The notes below the pieces were generated by a model, which made no database searches, was not told the DNA's origin, and saw only the letters and a list, made by a program, of their open reading frames with translations. A stretch of DNA of 64,000 nucleotides, taken from the NCBI RefSeq assembly GCF_007655005.1, contig NZ_SZVW01000012.1, positions 62,001 through 126,000 of the forward strand, read 5' to 3'. Position 1 is the stretch's first letter. Every line of letters starts with the position of its first letter. The stretch comes from Streptomyces tibetensis (GTDB taxonomy: Bacteria; Actinomycetota; Actinomycetes; Streptomycetales; Streptomycetaceae). Both the position numbers and the translations under genes were made by a program. Below are positions 33,203-42,065 of this stretch, one piece after another.

Positions 33203-34753
33203 TCAGCCCATGAACTTCTTGAACTCGTCGGGCAGTTCGAAGTCCTTGCCGCCCTGCTGCGGCAGTCCGAAGGCGCTACCGCCCTCGGCCGCGGCGGCCC
33301 GGCGGGCGGCCTCCTCCTGCTCCTGCTGCTTGCGCTTCATCGGGTTGCCGGAGCGCTGCTTGCCCTTGGCCTGCTTCTGCTTCTTCTTGGCGCGGCCGGG
33401 GCCACCACCCATGCCGGGCATCCCCGGCATCCCGGGCATGCCGCCGCCCTGGGCCATGCGGGACATCATCTTGCGGGCCTCGAAGAACCGCTCGACGAGG
33501 TTCTTGACCGCGCTGACCTCGACGCCGGAGCCCTTGGCGATACGGGCGCGGCGCGAGCCGTTGATGATCGTCGGCTCCTGGCGCTCGGCCGGGGTCATCG
33601 ACTTGATGATGGCGGCCGTGCGGTCGACGTCCCGCTCGTCGAGGTTGTTGATCTGGTCCTTCATCTGGCCCATGCCCGGCAGCATGCCGAGCAGCTTGGA
33701 GATGGAGCCCATCTTGCGGACCTGCTCCATCTGGGCCAGGAAGTCGTCCAGGGTGAAGTCCTGGCCCTTCTTGGACGCCAGCTTGGAGGCCATCTTCTCG
33801 GCCTCTTCCTGGCTGAACGTCTTCTCCGCCTGCTCGATCAGGGTGAGCAGGTCACCCATGTCGAGGATGCGGGAGGCCATCCGGTCAGGGTGGAACGCGT
33901 CGAAGTCGTCGAGCTTCTCGCCGTTGGAGGCGAACATGATCGGCTTGCCGGTGATCTGCCGGATCGACAGGGCGGCACCACCGCGGGCGTCACCGTCGAG
34001 CTTGGAGAGCACCACGCCGTCGAAGCCGACGCCGTCGCGGAAGGCCTCGGCGGTGTTGACCGCGTCCTGGCCGATCATCGCGTCGACGACGAACAGGATC
34101 TCGTCCGGGGAGACGGCGTCGCGGATGTCCGCGGCCTGCTGCATCATCTCCTGGTCGATACCGAGACGGCCGGCGGTGTCCACGATCACGATGTCGTGGA
34201 CCTTGGACTTGGCGTGCTCGATGGAGTCCTTGGCGACCTTGACCGGGTCACCGACGCCGTTGCCCGGCTCCGGCGCGTAGACGCTGACGCCGGCGCGCTC
34301 GGCGACGACGCTCAGCTGGTTCACGGCGTTGGGGCGCTGGAGGTCACAGGCGACCAGCAGCGGCGAGTGGCCCTGCTCCTTCAGCCAGTGGCCGAGCTTG
34401 CCCGCGAGGGTGGTCTTACCGGCACCCTGGAGACCCGCCAGCATGATCACGGTGGGCGGGTTCTTGGCGAAGCGCAGGCGCCGGGTCTCGCCGCCGAGGA
34501 TCGTGACCAGTTCGTCGTTGACGATCTTGAGGACCTGCTGGGCGGGGTTCAGCGCCTTGCTGACCTCGGCGCCGAGGGCGCGCTCCTTGACGTTCTTGAT
34601 GAACGTCCGGACGACGGGAAGCGCCACGTCCGCCTCGAGCAGCGCGATCCGGATCTCGCGCGCCGTGGCGTCGATGTCCGCCTCGGAGAGCCGTCCCTTG
34701 CCGCGCAGGTTCTTGAAGGTCGCTGAGAGGCGATCGGAAAGAGTATCGAACAC
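33203..34753 (-). CDS. ffh: Signal recognition particle protein Ffh
   Basis: A 516-residue SRP54 GTPase that binds signal sequences and 4.5S RNA. The N domain is followed by the G domain: GLQGAGKTTLAGKL, DTAGRLGID and SKLDGDARGG. The M domain is rich in Met (MPGMGQMKDQI, MMSRMAQGGGMPGMPGMPGM) and binds RNA through SRRARIAKGSG. It pairs with FtsY, encoded about 8 kb away, to target membrane proteins to the translocon. Confidence 0.97.
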   Translation of the reverse strand: MFDTLSDRLSATFKNLRGKGRLSEADIDATAREIRIALLEADVALPVVRTFIKNVKERALGAEVSKALNPAQQVLKIVNDELVTILGGETRRLRFAKNPPTVIMLAGLQGAGKTTLAGKLGHWLKEQGHSPLLVACDLQRPNAVNQLSVVAERAGVSVYAPEPGNGVGDPVKVAKDSIEHAKSKVHDIVIVDTAGRLGIDQEMMQQAADIRDAVSPDEILFVVDAMIGQDAVNTAEAFRDGVGFDGVVLSKLDGDARGGAALSIRQITGKPIMFASNGEKLDDFDAFHPDRMASRILDMGDLLTLIEQAEKTFSQEEAEKMASKLASKKGQDFTLDDFLAQMEQVRKMGSISKLLGMLPGMGQMKDQINNLDERDVDRTAAIIKSMTPAERQEPTIINGSRRARIAKGSGVEVSAVKNLVERFFEARKMMSRMAQGGGMPGMPGMPGMGGGPGRAKKKQKQAKGKQRSGNPMKRKQQEQEEAARRAAAAEGGSAFGLPQQGGKDFELPDEFKKFMG

Positions 34754-34834
34754 GGCGCTCGCGGTCCTCGGGGTCGGTGGCTACAGGGAATCGCCCTCCA
34801 GGGTATCCCGGCGTGACAAGTCGCCGGGTCGGCC

Positions 34835-37300
34835 TCACCCTCGCAGTGTCTCCTCCAGCTTCCGCGCCACCGCCGCCGCCTCGTCGCCGGGCAGCGGCGC
34901 GCCTTCCGGGCCGGTCACGTAGAAGGCGTCGACGGCGTTGGCGCCGAGGGTCGAGACATGGGCGCTGCGCACCCGCACGTTCGCGTCCTCCAGGGCGCGG
35001 CCGATGCGGAACAGCAGGCCCGGGGCGTCCTGGGAGCGGACCTCGATGACCGTGGCCAGCCGGGAGGCGGCCGGGTGGACCGACACCCGGGCCGCGGGGG
35101 CGATCACGCCCCGGCGGCGCGGATAGGCCGCGTCCCGTTCGGCGAGGCGGCCGGCGATGTCCAGGGAGCCGTCCAGGGCCCGGACGAGGTCCGAGCGCAG
35201 CCGGGCGGCCTGCGGCAGCGAGCCGTACTCGGCCGCGACGCGCCAGTCCAGCAGCAGGACGGAACCGTCCACGCCGTCCGGCAGGTGCAGGGAGCGCAGT
35301 TCCGCGGTGCGAACGGTCAGCCGGTGCATGGCGAGGACGCCGGCCACCGCGGGCAGCACCCCGGGCTGGTCGGGCACGGCGATGAGCAGCTCCACGCCGA
35401 GCGGCTCGGGGTCGCCGGACGGCTCCTGCCCGGCGGGCGGCTCGGTCTGGGCCCGCAGCGAGAGCACCGGGCTGCCCGTCGCGGCCGCCTCCAGGGCGAG
35501 CCGCTCCTGCTCGGCGGTCGGCGCGGCCTCCTCGGGGTCGTCCGGGGCGTCGCCGGCGAGCACCGCCGAGACCCGTTTGACCAGGTCGGCGACGAGCGAG
35601 CCGCGCCAGGACGACCAGGCTGCCGGGCCGGTGGCGAGGGCGTCGGCCTCGGTGAGCGCGTGCAGCAGCTCCAGCGTGCCCTCGGAGCCGACGGCCTCGG
35701 CGACCGAGCGCACGGTGGCCGGGTCCTCCAGGTCGCGCCGGGTCGCGGTGTCGATCAGCGTGAGGTGGTGCCGCACGAGGGTGGCGATGACGGTCACGTC
35801 GTGGCGGTCGAAGCCGATGCGGGTGGCCACGTCCTTGGCGATGATCTCGCCCGCCACGGAGTGGTCGCCGGGCCAGCCCTTGCCGATGTCGTGCAGCAGC
35901 GCGGCGACCAGCAGCAGGTCGGGGCGGCTGACCCGGCGGGTGAACTCGGAGGCGCGCACCGCGGTCTCGATGAGGTGCCGGTCGACGGTCCACAGGTGCA
36001 CGGCGTTGCGCTGCGGGCGGCAGCGGACCCGCTCCCAGTCGGGCAGCAGCCGGGTGATCAGCCCCTCCGCCTCCAGCGCCTCCCAGACCTCGATGGTGGG
36101 GCGGCCGGAGCCGAGCAGGGTGACGAGCTGTTCACGGGCCTCGGCGGGCCAGGGCGTGGGCAGCGGGCGCACGGTGGCCGCCAGGCGCCGTACGGCGTGC
36201 AGCGAGAGCGGGAGGCCGGCCTGCGCGGCGGCGGCCGCGGCGCGCAGCGGCAGCACGGGGTCGCGTTCGGGGCGCGCGGCGCGGGCGAGCACCACCTCGC
36301 CGTCCTGCTCCACCACACCCTCGGCCAGCGGAGAGCGCTCGGCGGTCGGTTTCCCGCTGCCGAGCGCCCGCCCGCCGCCCAGCATGGCGCGCAGCCGGGG
36401 CCGCACGGCGCGCGACCGCAGGACGCGCCCCACCTCGCGCCAGGTGACATCACTGGCGTACGAGATGAGCCGGGCCGCCTCGTACACCTGCCGCAGCAGG
36501 GTGTCCGCGTCGAGCAGGCCCAGCTCGGCGGCCACCTGGTCCTGCTCCTGGAGGGCGAGCCGGTCGGTGGCGCGCCCGGTGGCCAGGTGCAGGGCGTCCC
36601 GGATGTCCAGGAGCCGGCGCCGGGCGTCGGCCAGGCCCTCGCGCGGGGCGTCGGCGAGCCAGGAGGCGGCGACGGCGCGCAGCGCGGTGGCGTCGCGCAG
36701 TCCGCCGCGGGCCTCCTTCAGGTCGGGTTCCAGCAGGTACTGCAGCTCGCCCTGGCGCTCGGCGCGTTCGGCGCACAGTTCCTGGAGTTCGGGCAGGCGT
36801 TTGGGGGCCTGGTTGCGCCAGTCGGCCAGGACGGCCGTACGCAGCGAGGCGGTGAGGCCGAGGTCACCGGCGATGTGCCGGGCGTCCAGCAGTCCGAGCT
36901 GCACCTTGAGGTCCTCACCGGCGGTCTTGCGGGCCTCGGCCGGTGTGCGGACGGAGTGGTCGAGGTCCAGGCCCAGGTCCCAGACGGGGTACCAGAGTCG
37001 GTCGGCGAGGGCGGCGACGGCCTTGGCGTCGCTGCCGTCGTGCAGCAGGAGCAGGTCGAGGTCGCTGCGCGGGGACAGCTCGCCGCGTCCGTAGCCGCCG
37101 ACGGCGACGAGGGAGGCCCCGCGCAGGCCCTCGGCGCCCGCCGCGAACAGGCCGGTGAGCCAGTCGTCCGTGAGCTCGGCCAGCGCCGCACGGCGCGGCG
37201 GCCCGGACCGCGCCTCCTCGGTGAGGAGACGCAGCCGGGCCGCCGCGTAGCCGCTGGGTCCCGAGTCCTCTGCTTCCTTCTGCACGTCCGTACCCGTCAC
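34835..37300 (-). CDS. glnD: Bifunctional nucleotidyltransferase for PII (GlnD)
   Basis: An 821-residue protein. The N-terminal nucleotidyltransferase site is VAVGGYGRGELSPRSDLDLL. A central HD domain (LVAALLHDIGKGWPGDHSVA) and two C-terminal ACT domains (LLIAVPDQPGVLPAVAGV and VIEVRSQDAPGLLFRIGRAL) follow. In Streptomyces GlnD adenylylates GlnK at Tyr51 rather than uridylylating it. The GTG start has AGGAG seven bases before it and is 37 bases after glnK. The three genes amtB-glnK-glnD make one nitrogen-sensing operon. Confidence 0.95.
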   Translation of the reverse strand: MTGTDVQKEAEDSGPSGYAAARLRLLTEEARSGPPRRAALAELTDDWLTGLFAAGAEGLRGASLVAVGGYGRGELSPRSDLDLLLLHDGSDAKAVAALADRLWYPVWDLGLDLDHSVRTPAEARKTAGEDLKVQLGLLDARHIAGDLGLTASLRTAVLADWRNQAPKRLPELQELCAERAERQGELQYLLEPDLKEARGGLRDATALRAVAASWLADAPREGLADARRRLLDIRDALHLATGRATDRLALQEQDQVAAELGLLDADTLLRQVYEAARLISYASDVTWREVGRVLRSRAVRPRLRAMLGGGRALGSGKPTAERSPLAEGVVEQDGEVVLARAARPERDPVLPLRAAAAAAQAGLPLSLHAVRRLAATVRPLPTPWPAEAREQLVTLLGSGRPTIEVWEALEAEGLITRLLPDWERVRCRPQRNAVHLWTVDRHLIETAVRASEFTRRVSRPDLLLVAALLHDIGKGWPGDHSVAGEIIAKDVATRIGFDRHDVTVIATLVRHHLTLIDTATRRDLEDPATVRSVAEAVGSEGTLELLHALTEADALATGPAAWSSWRGSLVADLVKRVSAVLAGDAPDDPEEAAPTAEQERLALEAAATGSPVLSLRAQTEPPAGQEPSGDPEPLGVELLIAVPDQPGVLPAVAGVLAMHRLTVRTAELRSLHLPDGVDGSVLLLDWRVAAEYGSLPQAARLRSDLVRALDGSLDIAGRLAERDAAYPRRRGVIAPAARVSVHPAASRLATVIEVRSQDAPGLLFRIGRALEDANVRVRSAHVSTLGANAVDAFYVTGPEGAPLPGDEAAAVARKLEETLRG

Positions 37301-37337
37301 CCAGCGACTCCTGTTCCGTTGCCTGCCTCGAGGGTCT

Positions 37338-37676
37338 TCAGAGCGCGTCGGGACCGCGCTCGCCGGTCCGGACCCGTACGGCCGTGTCGACCGGGATCGA
37401 CCAGACCTTGCCGTCACCGATCTTGCCGGTGCGGGCCGCCTTGACCACGACGTCGATCAGCTGCTCGGCGTCGTCGTCCTCGACCAGGACCTCGATGCGG
37501 ATCTTGGGGACCAGGTCGACGGTGTACTCGGCGCCCCGGTAGACCTCGGTGTGGCCCCGCTGACGACCGTAGCCGCTCGCCTCGGTGACCGTCAGGCCGT
37601 GTACGCCGAAGGCCTGGAGGGCCTCCTTGATCTCGTCGAGCCGGTGCGGCTTCACGACGGCGGTGATGAGCTTCAT
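37338..37676 (-). CDS. glnK: PII nitrogen signal protein GlnK
   Basis: A 112-residue PII protein. The T-loop YRGAEYTVDLVPK carries Tyr51, the modification site, and the B-loop is VKAARTGKIGDGKVW. KPHRLDEIKEALQAFGVHGL is the N-terminal signature. PII proteins bind ATP/ADP and 2-oxoglutarate and block AmtB when nitrogen is ample. It overlaps amtB by four bases. Confidence 0.97.
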   Translation of the reverse strand: MKLITAVVKPHRLDEIKEALQAFGVHGLTVTEASGYGRQRGHTEVYRGAEYTVDLVPKIRIEVLVEDDDAEQLIDVVVKAARTGKIGDGKVWSIPVDTAVRVRTGERGPDAL

Positions 37677-39013
37677 GCGTCCACCTTCTTGCTCGCGGCT
37701 GCGGCGACGGGGGCCGTGACGGCCGTCTTGGCGGCACCGCCACCGGCGCCGCTGAAGTCGTATGCGGTCTCGGCGTGCTCGGCCTGGTCGATGCCGGCCA
37801 CCTCGTCGTCCTCGGTGACCCGCATGCCCATGGTCTTGTCCAGGATGAAGGCGAGGATCGCGGAGACGATCAGGGAGTAGGCGAGGACCGCGAAGACACC
37901 GGCGCACTGCTTCCAGAACTGGGTCAGGCCGCCGCCGTAGAAGAGGCCCTCGGCCGTGGACTGGCCCTTGCCGCTGGCGAAGAAGCCGATCAGCAGGGAG
38001 CCGAGGACACCGCCGACCAGGTGGACACCGACGACGTCCAGGGAGTCGTCGTAGCCGAACCGGTACTTCAGGCCGACGGCCATGGCGCACAGCACACCGG
38101 CGATGGCGCCGACCGCGATCGCGCCGAGCGGGGTGACCGCGCCACCGGACGGGGTGATGGCGACCAGGCCCGCGACCGCGCCGGAGGCGGCGCCCAGCGT
38201 GGTGAACGCGCCGTGGCGGATCTTCTCGTAGATGAGCCAGGCCAGCATGGCGGCGGCGGTGGCGATCTGCGTGTTGACGAACATCAGCGCGCCGACGCCG
38301 TCGTCGTTGCCGAGCCAGGAGCCGGCGTTGAATCCGAACCAGCCGAACCACAGCAGACCGGCGCCGAGCATGACCAGCGGCAGGCTGTGCGGGCGCATCG
38401 GGTCCTTCTTGAAGCCGACGCGCTTGCCGATGACGAGGATCACGCCGAGCGCCGCGGCACCGGCGTTGATGTGGACCGCCGTACCGCCGGCGAAGTCGAT
38501 GACGCCCAGCTCGAAGGCCCAGCCGCCGGCGCCCCAGACCCAGTGCGCGACCGGGAAGTAGACGACCGTGGCCCACAGGGCGATGAACAGCGCCCACGCG
38601 CTGAACTTCACCCGGTCCGCGAGAGCACCGCTGATCAGGGCGGGGGTGATGATCGCGAACATCAGCTGGAAGACCATGAACACGAACACCGGGATGGTGT
38701 AGCCGGGCCACAGCTCCGTAAGGCCGATCTTGTCGAGGCCGAGCCAGTCGGAGTTCCAGCCGATGAGGCTGCCCGAGTCGGTGCCGAACGCCATGGAGAA
38801 GCCGTACAGCACCCACAGGATGGTGACGATCCCGAGGCTGATGAAGCTCATCATCAACATGTTCAGGGTGCTCTTGACGCGAACCATGCCTCCGTAGAAG
38901 AAGGCCAGGCCCGGCGTCATGAGCATCACCAGGGCGGAACAGATGAGCATGAACCCTGTGTTCGCGGCAGACAGCTTGGGCGCTTCTGCGGCAAGGGTGA
39001 TGGCTGGTGCCAT
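37673..39013 (-). CDS. amtB: Ammonium transporter
   Basis: A 446-residue Amt/MEP/Rh channel with about 11 membrane segments. It begins with a short outside segment. DFAGGTAVHINAGAAALGVI is the family signature and carries the first pore His. A long, polar C-terminal tail after FILDKTMGMRVTEDDEVAGI can contact GlnK. A GlnR-like operator lies about 100 bases upstream, so nitrogen limitation should induce it. Confidence 0.97.
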   Translation of the reverse strand: MAPAITLAAEAPKLSAANTGFMLICSALVMLMTPGLAFFYGGMVRVKSTLNMLMMSFISLGIVTILWVLYGFSMAFGTDSGSLIGWNSDWLGLDKIGLTELWPGYTIPVFVFMVFQLMFAIITPALISGALADRVKFSAWALFIALWATVVYFPVAHWVWGAGGWAFELGVIDFAGGTAVHINAGAAALGVILVIGKRVGFKKDPMRPHSLPLVMLGAGLLWFGWFGFNAGSWLGNDDGVGALMFVNTQIATAAAMLAWLIYEKIRHGAFTTLGAASGAVAGLVAITPSGGAVTPLGAIAVGAIAGVLCAMAVGLKYRFGYDDSLDVVGVHLVGGVLGSLLIGFFASGKGQSTAEGLFYGGGLTQFWKQCAGVFAVLAYSLIVSAILAFILDKTMGMRVTEDDEVAGIDQAEHAETAYDFSGAGGGAAKTAVTAPVAAAASKKVDA

Positions 39014-39352
39014 CGGCGTCTCCTCGTCATTGGTACGGCCCCGTGCGGGCGAAGCCTCGAGCGGAATGAGGGGTGGGCCGGTTATGCGCCACGAGATTGA
39101 CGCAGCGCGGTTTCCGTCGAAGCCCCTCGTTGTTTCGCGACCGTGACGAAGGCGCCTTCTGTGTTACGCGTCGATGAACTGCCGGATTGCGGGCGAGCCG
39201 ATCGTTATCGTGGCGCAACCTTCGGCTTTCAGGCAGCCGTGGGCGCACAGACCGGCCGCGGTCGGCCTTCCGATGACCTGGCATGGGGGAGCCGAGTCGG
39301 GCAGTTCGGGAGGGCCGGCCACGGCCGGGGTTCAGGGAGGTCGGACGGCTTC
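39014..39352. other. amtB upstream regulatory region
   Basis: About 340 bases between nsdA and amtB. The amtB-proximal part holds the GlnR-like box (listed separately) and the likely promoter. The nsdA-proximal 150 bases show no gene and no clear hairpin. Confidence 0.6.
39110..39147 (-). promoter_or_regulatory. GlnR-binding box upstream of amtB
   Basis: On the minus strand the half-sites GTCAC, GAAAC, GGGCT and GAAAC are each separated by exactly six bases. This fits the known GlnR pattern GTnAC-n6-GAAAC-n6-GTnAC-n6-GAAAC, except that the third half-site is degenerate. It is about 100 bases upstream of the amtB start, where GlnR activates the gene in streptomycetes. Confidence 0.7.
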
Positions 39353-40849
39353 TCAGACCGCCTCGGCGGTCTCGGGCAGTTCCGCCGCGAGCCGCTCGGT
39401 GAGGTCGACGACCTCACCGAGGTCGCCGAATTCGCGGGCGGCGGTGTCGACCGTCTTCCGGATCCGGGTGTTGACGCGCTCGGAGCGGACCTTCTTGGCG
39501 ACCTGCATGGCCTCGGTGGCGAATACCGTGCTCCGCTCGGGCTCGCGCTGGAGGAGGTTCACCGTGGCCATGCCGATCAGGTTCAGTGCGTACGACCGCT
39601 GGTGCTCGCCGTCCTCGGCGAAGAGCTTCACAGCCCGGTTCATCAGGGGCTCGGCCAGCGAGGCGTACGTGGGGCTGCGGCCCGCGACATAGGCCAGGTC
39701 GCGGTAGGAGTGGGAGTTCTCGCCGTGCAGCTCGGCCTCGGAGAAGAAGCGGATCCAGTCGGGGTCCGGCTCGTCCCACTCGTCGGCTTCGGAGAAGGTG
39801 TCCTCGGCCATCCGCACCGCCCGCTTGCACTTGCCGGGCTGCCCCATGTTGGCGTAGGCGCGGGCCTCCATCGCATACAGCATCGACTGGGTGCGCGGAC
39901 TGGCGCAGTCGCGGCTGCCGTACTGCGCGAGGTGGATCAGCTCCAGCGCGTCGTCGGGCCGACCGAGGTGGATCATCTGGCGGCTCATGCTGGACAGCAC
40001 GTACGAGCCGAGCGGCCGGTCACCGGCCTCCTTGGCGGCGTGCAGCGCGAGGACGAAGTACTTCTGGGCCGTCGGCTGGAGCCCGACGTCGTACGACATC
40101 CAGCCGGCCAGCTCGGCGAGTTCGGCGGCGACCTTGAACAGGCGTCGGGTGGTGGACTCCGGCTGGGGCTCCTGGAGGAGGTCCGTCACCTCGTGCAGCT
40201 GTCCGACGACCGCCTTGCGGCGCAGGCCTCCGCCGCACTGGGCGTCCCACTGCCGGAACATCACCGTCGTGGACTCCAGGAGGTCCAGCTCCGGCTTGGA
40301 GAGCCGGCCGCGGGCACGCCCGGAGCCGCCCGTATGACCGGGCTCGGAGCGCGGGGCCGGGGGCGAGGGCACGAGCCAGCGCTGGATGGGCTCGATGAGG
40401 GCCGGGCCCGCAGACAGGGCCAGCGAGCTCCCGAGGAAGCCGCGCCGCGCCAGCATGAGGTCGCTGCGCGAGAACTCGCTGAGCAGGGCCACGGTCTGCG
40501 GGCCCGTCCAGGGCAGGTCGACGCCGGTCGCGGAGGGCGACTGGCGCGCGGTGCGCAGGCCCAGGTCCTCGACGGAGACGACGACGCCGAAGCGCTCGGA
40601 GAACAGCTCGGACAGGATCCTGGGGATCGGCTCGCGGGGGTTCTCGCCGTCGAGCCAGCGGCGCACCCGCGAGGTGTCCGTGGAGATGTGGTTGGCGCCC
40701 AGCTGCCGTGCCCTGCGGTTGACCTGGCGGGCGAGCTCGCCCTTGGACCAGCCGCTGCGCACGAACCAGGAGGTGAGCAGCTCGTTGGGGCGCTTGTCAG
40801 CGTGCGTCGCGCTCGCAGCGCTCGTTCCGCTTCCGCCGTTGCCGCTCAC
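39353..40849 (-). CDS. nsdA: NsdA-type developmental regulator with TPR-like repeats
   Basis: A 498-residue protein. The N-terminal region has a helix-turn-helix-like segment (GELARQVNRRARQLGANHIS then RVRRWLDGENPREPIPRIL). The C-terminal half is made of helical TPR-like pairs (LYAMEARAYANMGQPGKCKR, YALNLIGMATVNLLQREPER). It matches NsdA, a negative regulator of aerial growth and antibiotic production in Streptomyces. GTG at 40849 gives VSGNGGSG. An ATG 15 codons upstream is possible, and neither has a clear ribosome site. Confidence 0.88.
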   Translation of the reverse strand: MSGNGGSGTSAASATHADKRPNELLTSWFVRSGWSKGELARQVNRRARQLGANHISTDTSRVRRWLDGENPREPIPRILSELFSERFGVVVSVEDLGLRTARQSPSATGVDLPWTGPQTVALLSEFSRSDLMLARRGFLGSSLALSAGPALIEPIQRWLVPSPPAPRSEPGHTGGSGRARGRLSKPELDLLESTTVMFRQWDAQCGGGLRRKAVVGQLHEVTDLLQEPQPESTTRRLFKVAAELAELAGWMSYDVGLQPTAQKYFVLALHAAKEAGDRPLGSYVLSSMSRQMIHLGRPDDALELIHLAQYGSRDCASPRTQSMLYAMEARAYANMGQPGKCKRAVRMAEDTFSEADEWDEPDPDWIRFFSEAELHGENSHSYRDLAYVAGRSPTYASLAEPLMNRAVKLFAEDGEHQRSYALNLIGMATVNLLQREPERSTVFATEAMQVAKKVRSERVNTRIRKTVDTAAREFGDLGEVVDLTERLAAELPETAEAV

Positions 40850-41293
40850 TGGAACGCCCCCATCCCTGAGACCACTTGTCGCCGAGTGCGCCAAGCCCTA
40901 TCAGCATGCCGCTTCGTACGGCCCTCCGTCCGGCCCTTGTCACCCTTCGAACGGAATGACGACTTGCCTCCGGCATACCCACGAGCGCATGTGCCCCCAG
41001 GGCTCGTGCACACAGAGTAATCCTACGATCACCCGTCCAGCCACGGCTCACACGGAAACGCCACCATTCGCCACCCCTTCGAATGAACTCACGTACGCCT
41101 GGGCGCGATTCACTTGACACAGCACAACCAAGAGTGGGTGCAGCGATGCACTTGGGGGCGCGCGCCGCCGGACGCGCCACCCGGGGCACATCCGGGCGCC
41201 GAGTGGGCGGGCCGCCATCGGGAAGGCGGAAACAGAGAGTCACGTACCGCGTCCGCTGCGTAACCACCGGGCGCCGGACCCGTTGGAGGGGGC
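40850..41293. other. Divergent promoter region nsdA / prim-pol gene
   Basis: About 440 bases between divergent genes. A TTGACA near 41114 points toward the plus-strand gene, but there is no matching -10 element. No gene, repeat or strong hairpin was found. Confidence 0.5.
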
Positions 41294-41956
41294 ATGGGGT
41301 TCACGATCGGCATCAACCGTGGCATGCGCGACATCCGGTCCGGCTCACGCCGCCGCCGCACGTCGGACGGCACGGCCGTGGCCGAGTACACCGGGCTGTG
41401 GGGCTGGGACGTGGTGCCGGGCGCCCGGGCCTCGGCCGGCGCCTGCTCCTGCGGCCGCGGCGACTGCCCCGCGCCGGGCGCGCACCCGCTCGATTTCGCG
41501 CCGGTGCTCGCGGCCGGCGCGACGCTGGACGCCGTGACCGAGACGTGGGGCGAGTTCCCCGGCGCCTCGGTGATGCTCCCGGTCGGCCGGGCCTTCGACG
41601 TCATCGAGGTGGCCGAGCCCGCCGGCTGCCGGGCACTGGCCCGGCTGGAGCGCATGGGTCTGCCCGTCGGCCCGGTGGCCGCGACCCCGGACGGCCGGGC
41701 GCACTTCTTCGTCGCGCCCGGCGCCGCCGCCGATCTCCCCGGCCTGCTGTACCGCATGGGCTGGGACGACCCTGACTCCCTCGATCTGCACGGCCTCGGC
41801 CCGGGCTCGTACATCACCGCCCCGCCCTCCGACCGCGGCGGCCTGGGCCCGGTGCGCTGGCTGCGCTCCCCCGCCCTGGACTCGGCGTGCCGGCCGCCGG
41901 AGGCCCGCCTGGTGCTGGGCACGCTGGCCTACGTGGCACACCGGTCGCGGGCCTAG
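41294..41956 (+). CDS. Stand-alone bifunctional primase/polymerase N-terminal domain protein
   Basis: A 220-residue protein containing only the prim-pol (AEP-type) N-terminal domain usually fused to helicases in plasmids and phages. GLWGWDVVPGARAS is the entry strand, CSCGRGDCPAPGAHP the Cys-rich loop, and LPGLLYRMGWDD a later helix. The acidic catalytic pair of active members is hard to identify. Only FDVIEVAEPAG stands where D-x-D/E is expected. No helicase follows. It is a stable chromosomal gene in this genus, so a non-plasmid role is likely. Confidence 0.8.
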   Translation: MGFTIGINRGMRDIRSGSRRRRTSDGTAVAEYTGLWGWDVVPGARASAGACSCGRGDCPAPGAHPLDFAPVLAAGATLDAVTETWGEFPGASVMLPVGRAFDVIEVAEPAGCRALARLERMGLPVGPVAATPDGRAHFFVAPGAAADLPGLLYRMGWDDPDSLDLHGLGPGSYITAPPSDRGGLGPVRWLRSPALDSACRPPEARLVLGTLAYVAHRSRA

Positions 41957-41976
41957 TCCGTTACGGACGTACACAG

Positions 41977-42017
41977 CGAAGCGCCCGTCCCGATCGCGCA
42001 TCGGGGCGGGCGCTTCG
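41977..42017. terminator. Bidirectional terminator prim-pol gene / ftsY
   Basis: An 18-bp stem (CGAAGCGCCCGTCCCGAT with its partner, one G-U wobble) and a 5-base loop between convergent genes. Confidence 0.8.
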
Positions 42018-42065
42018 TGTGCGGATACGGATGTCCGGAGGTCACTCCACGGCTGAGTGGCGCAC

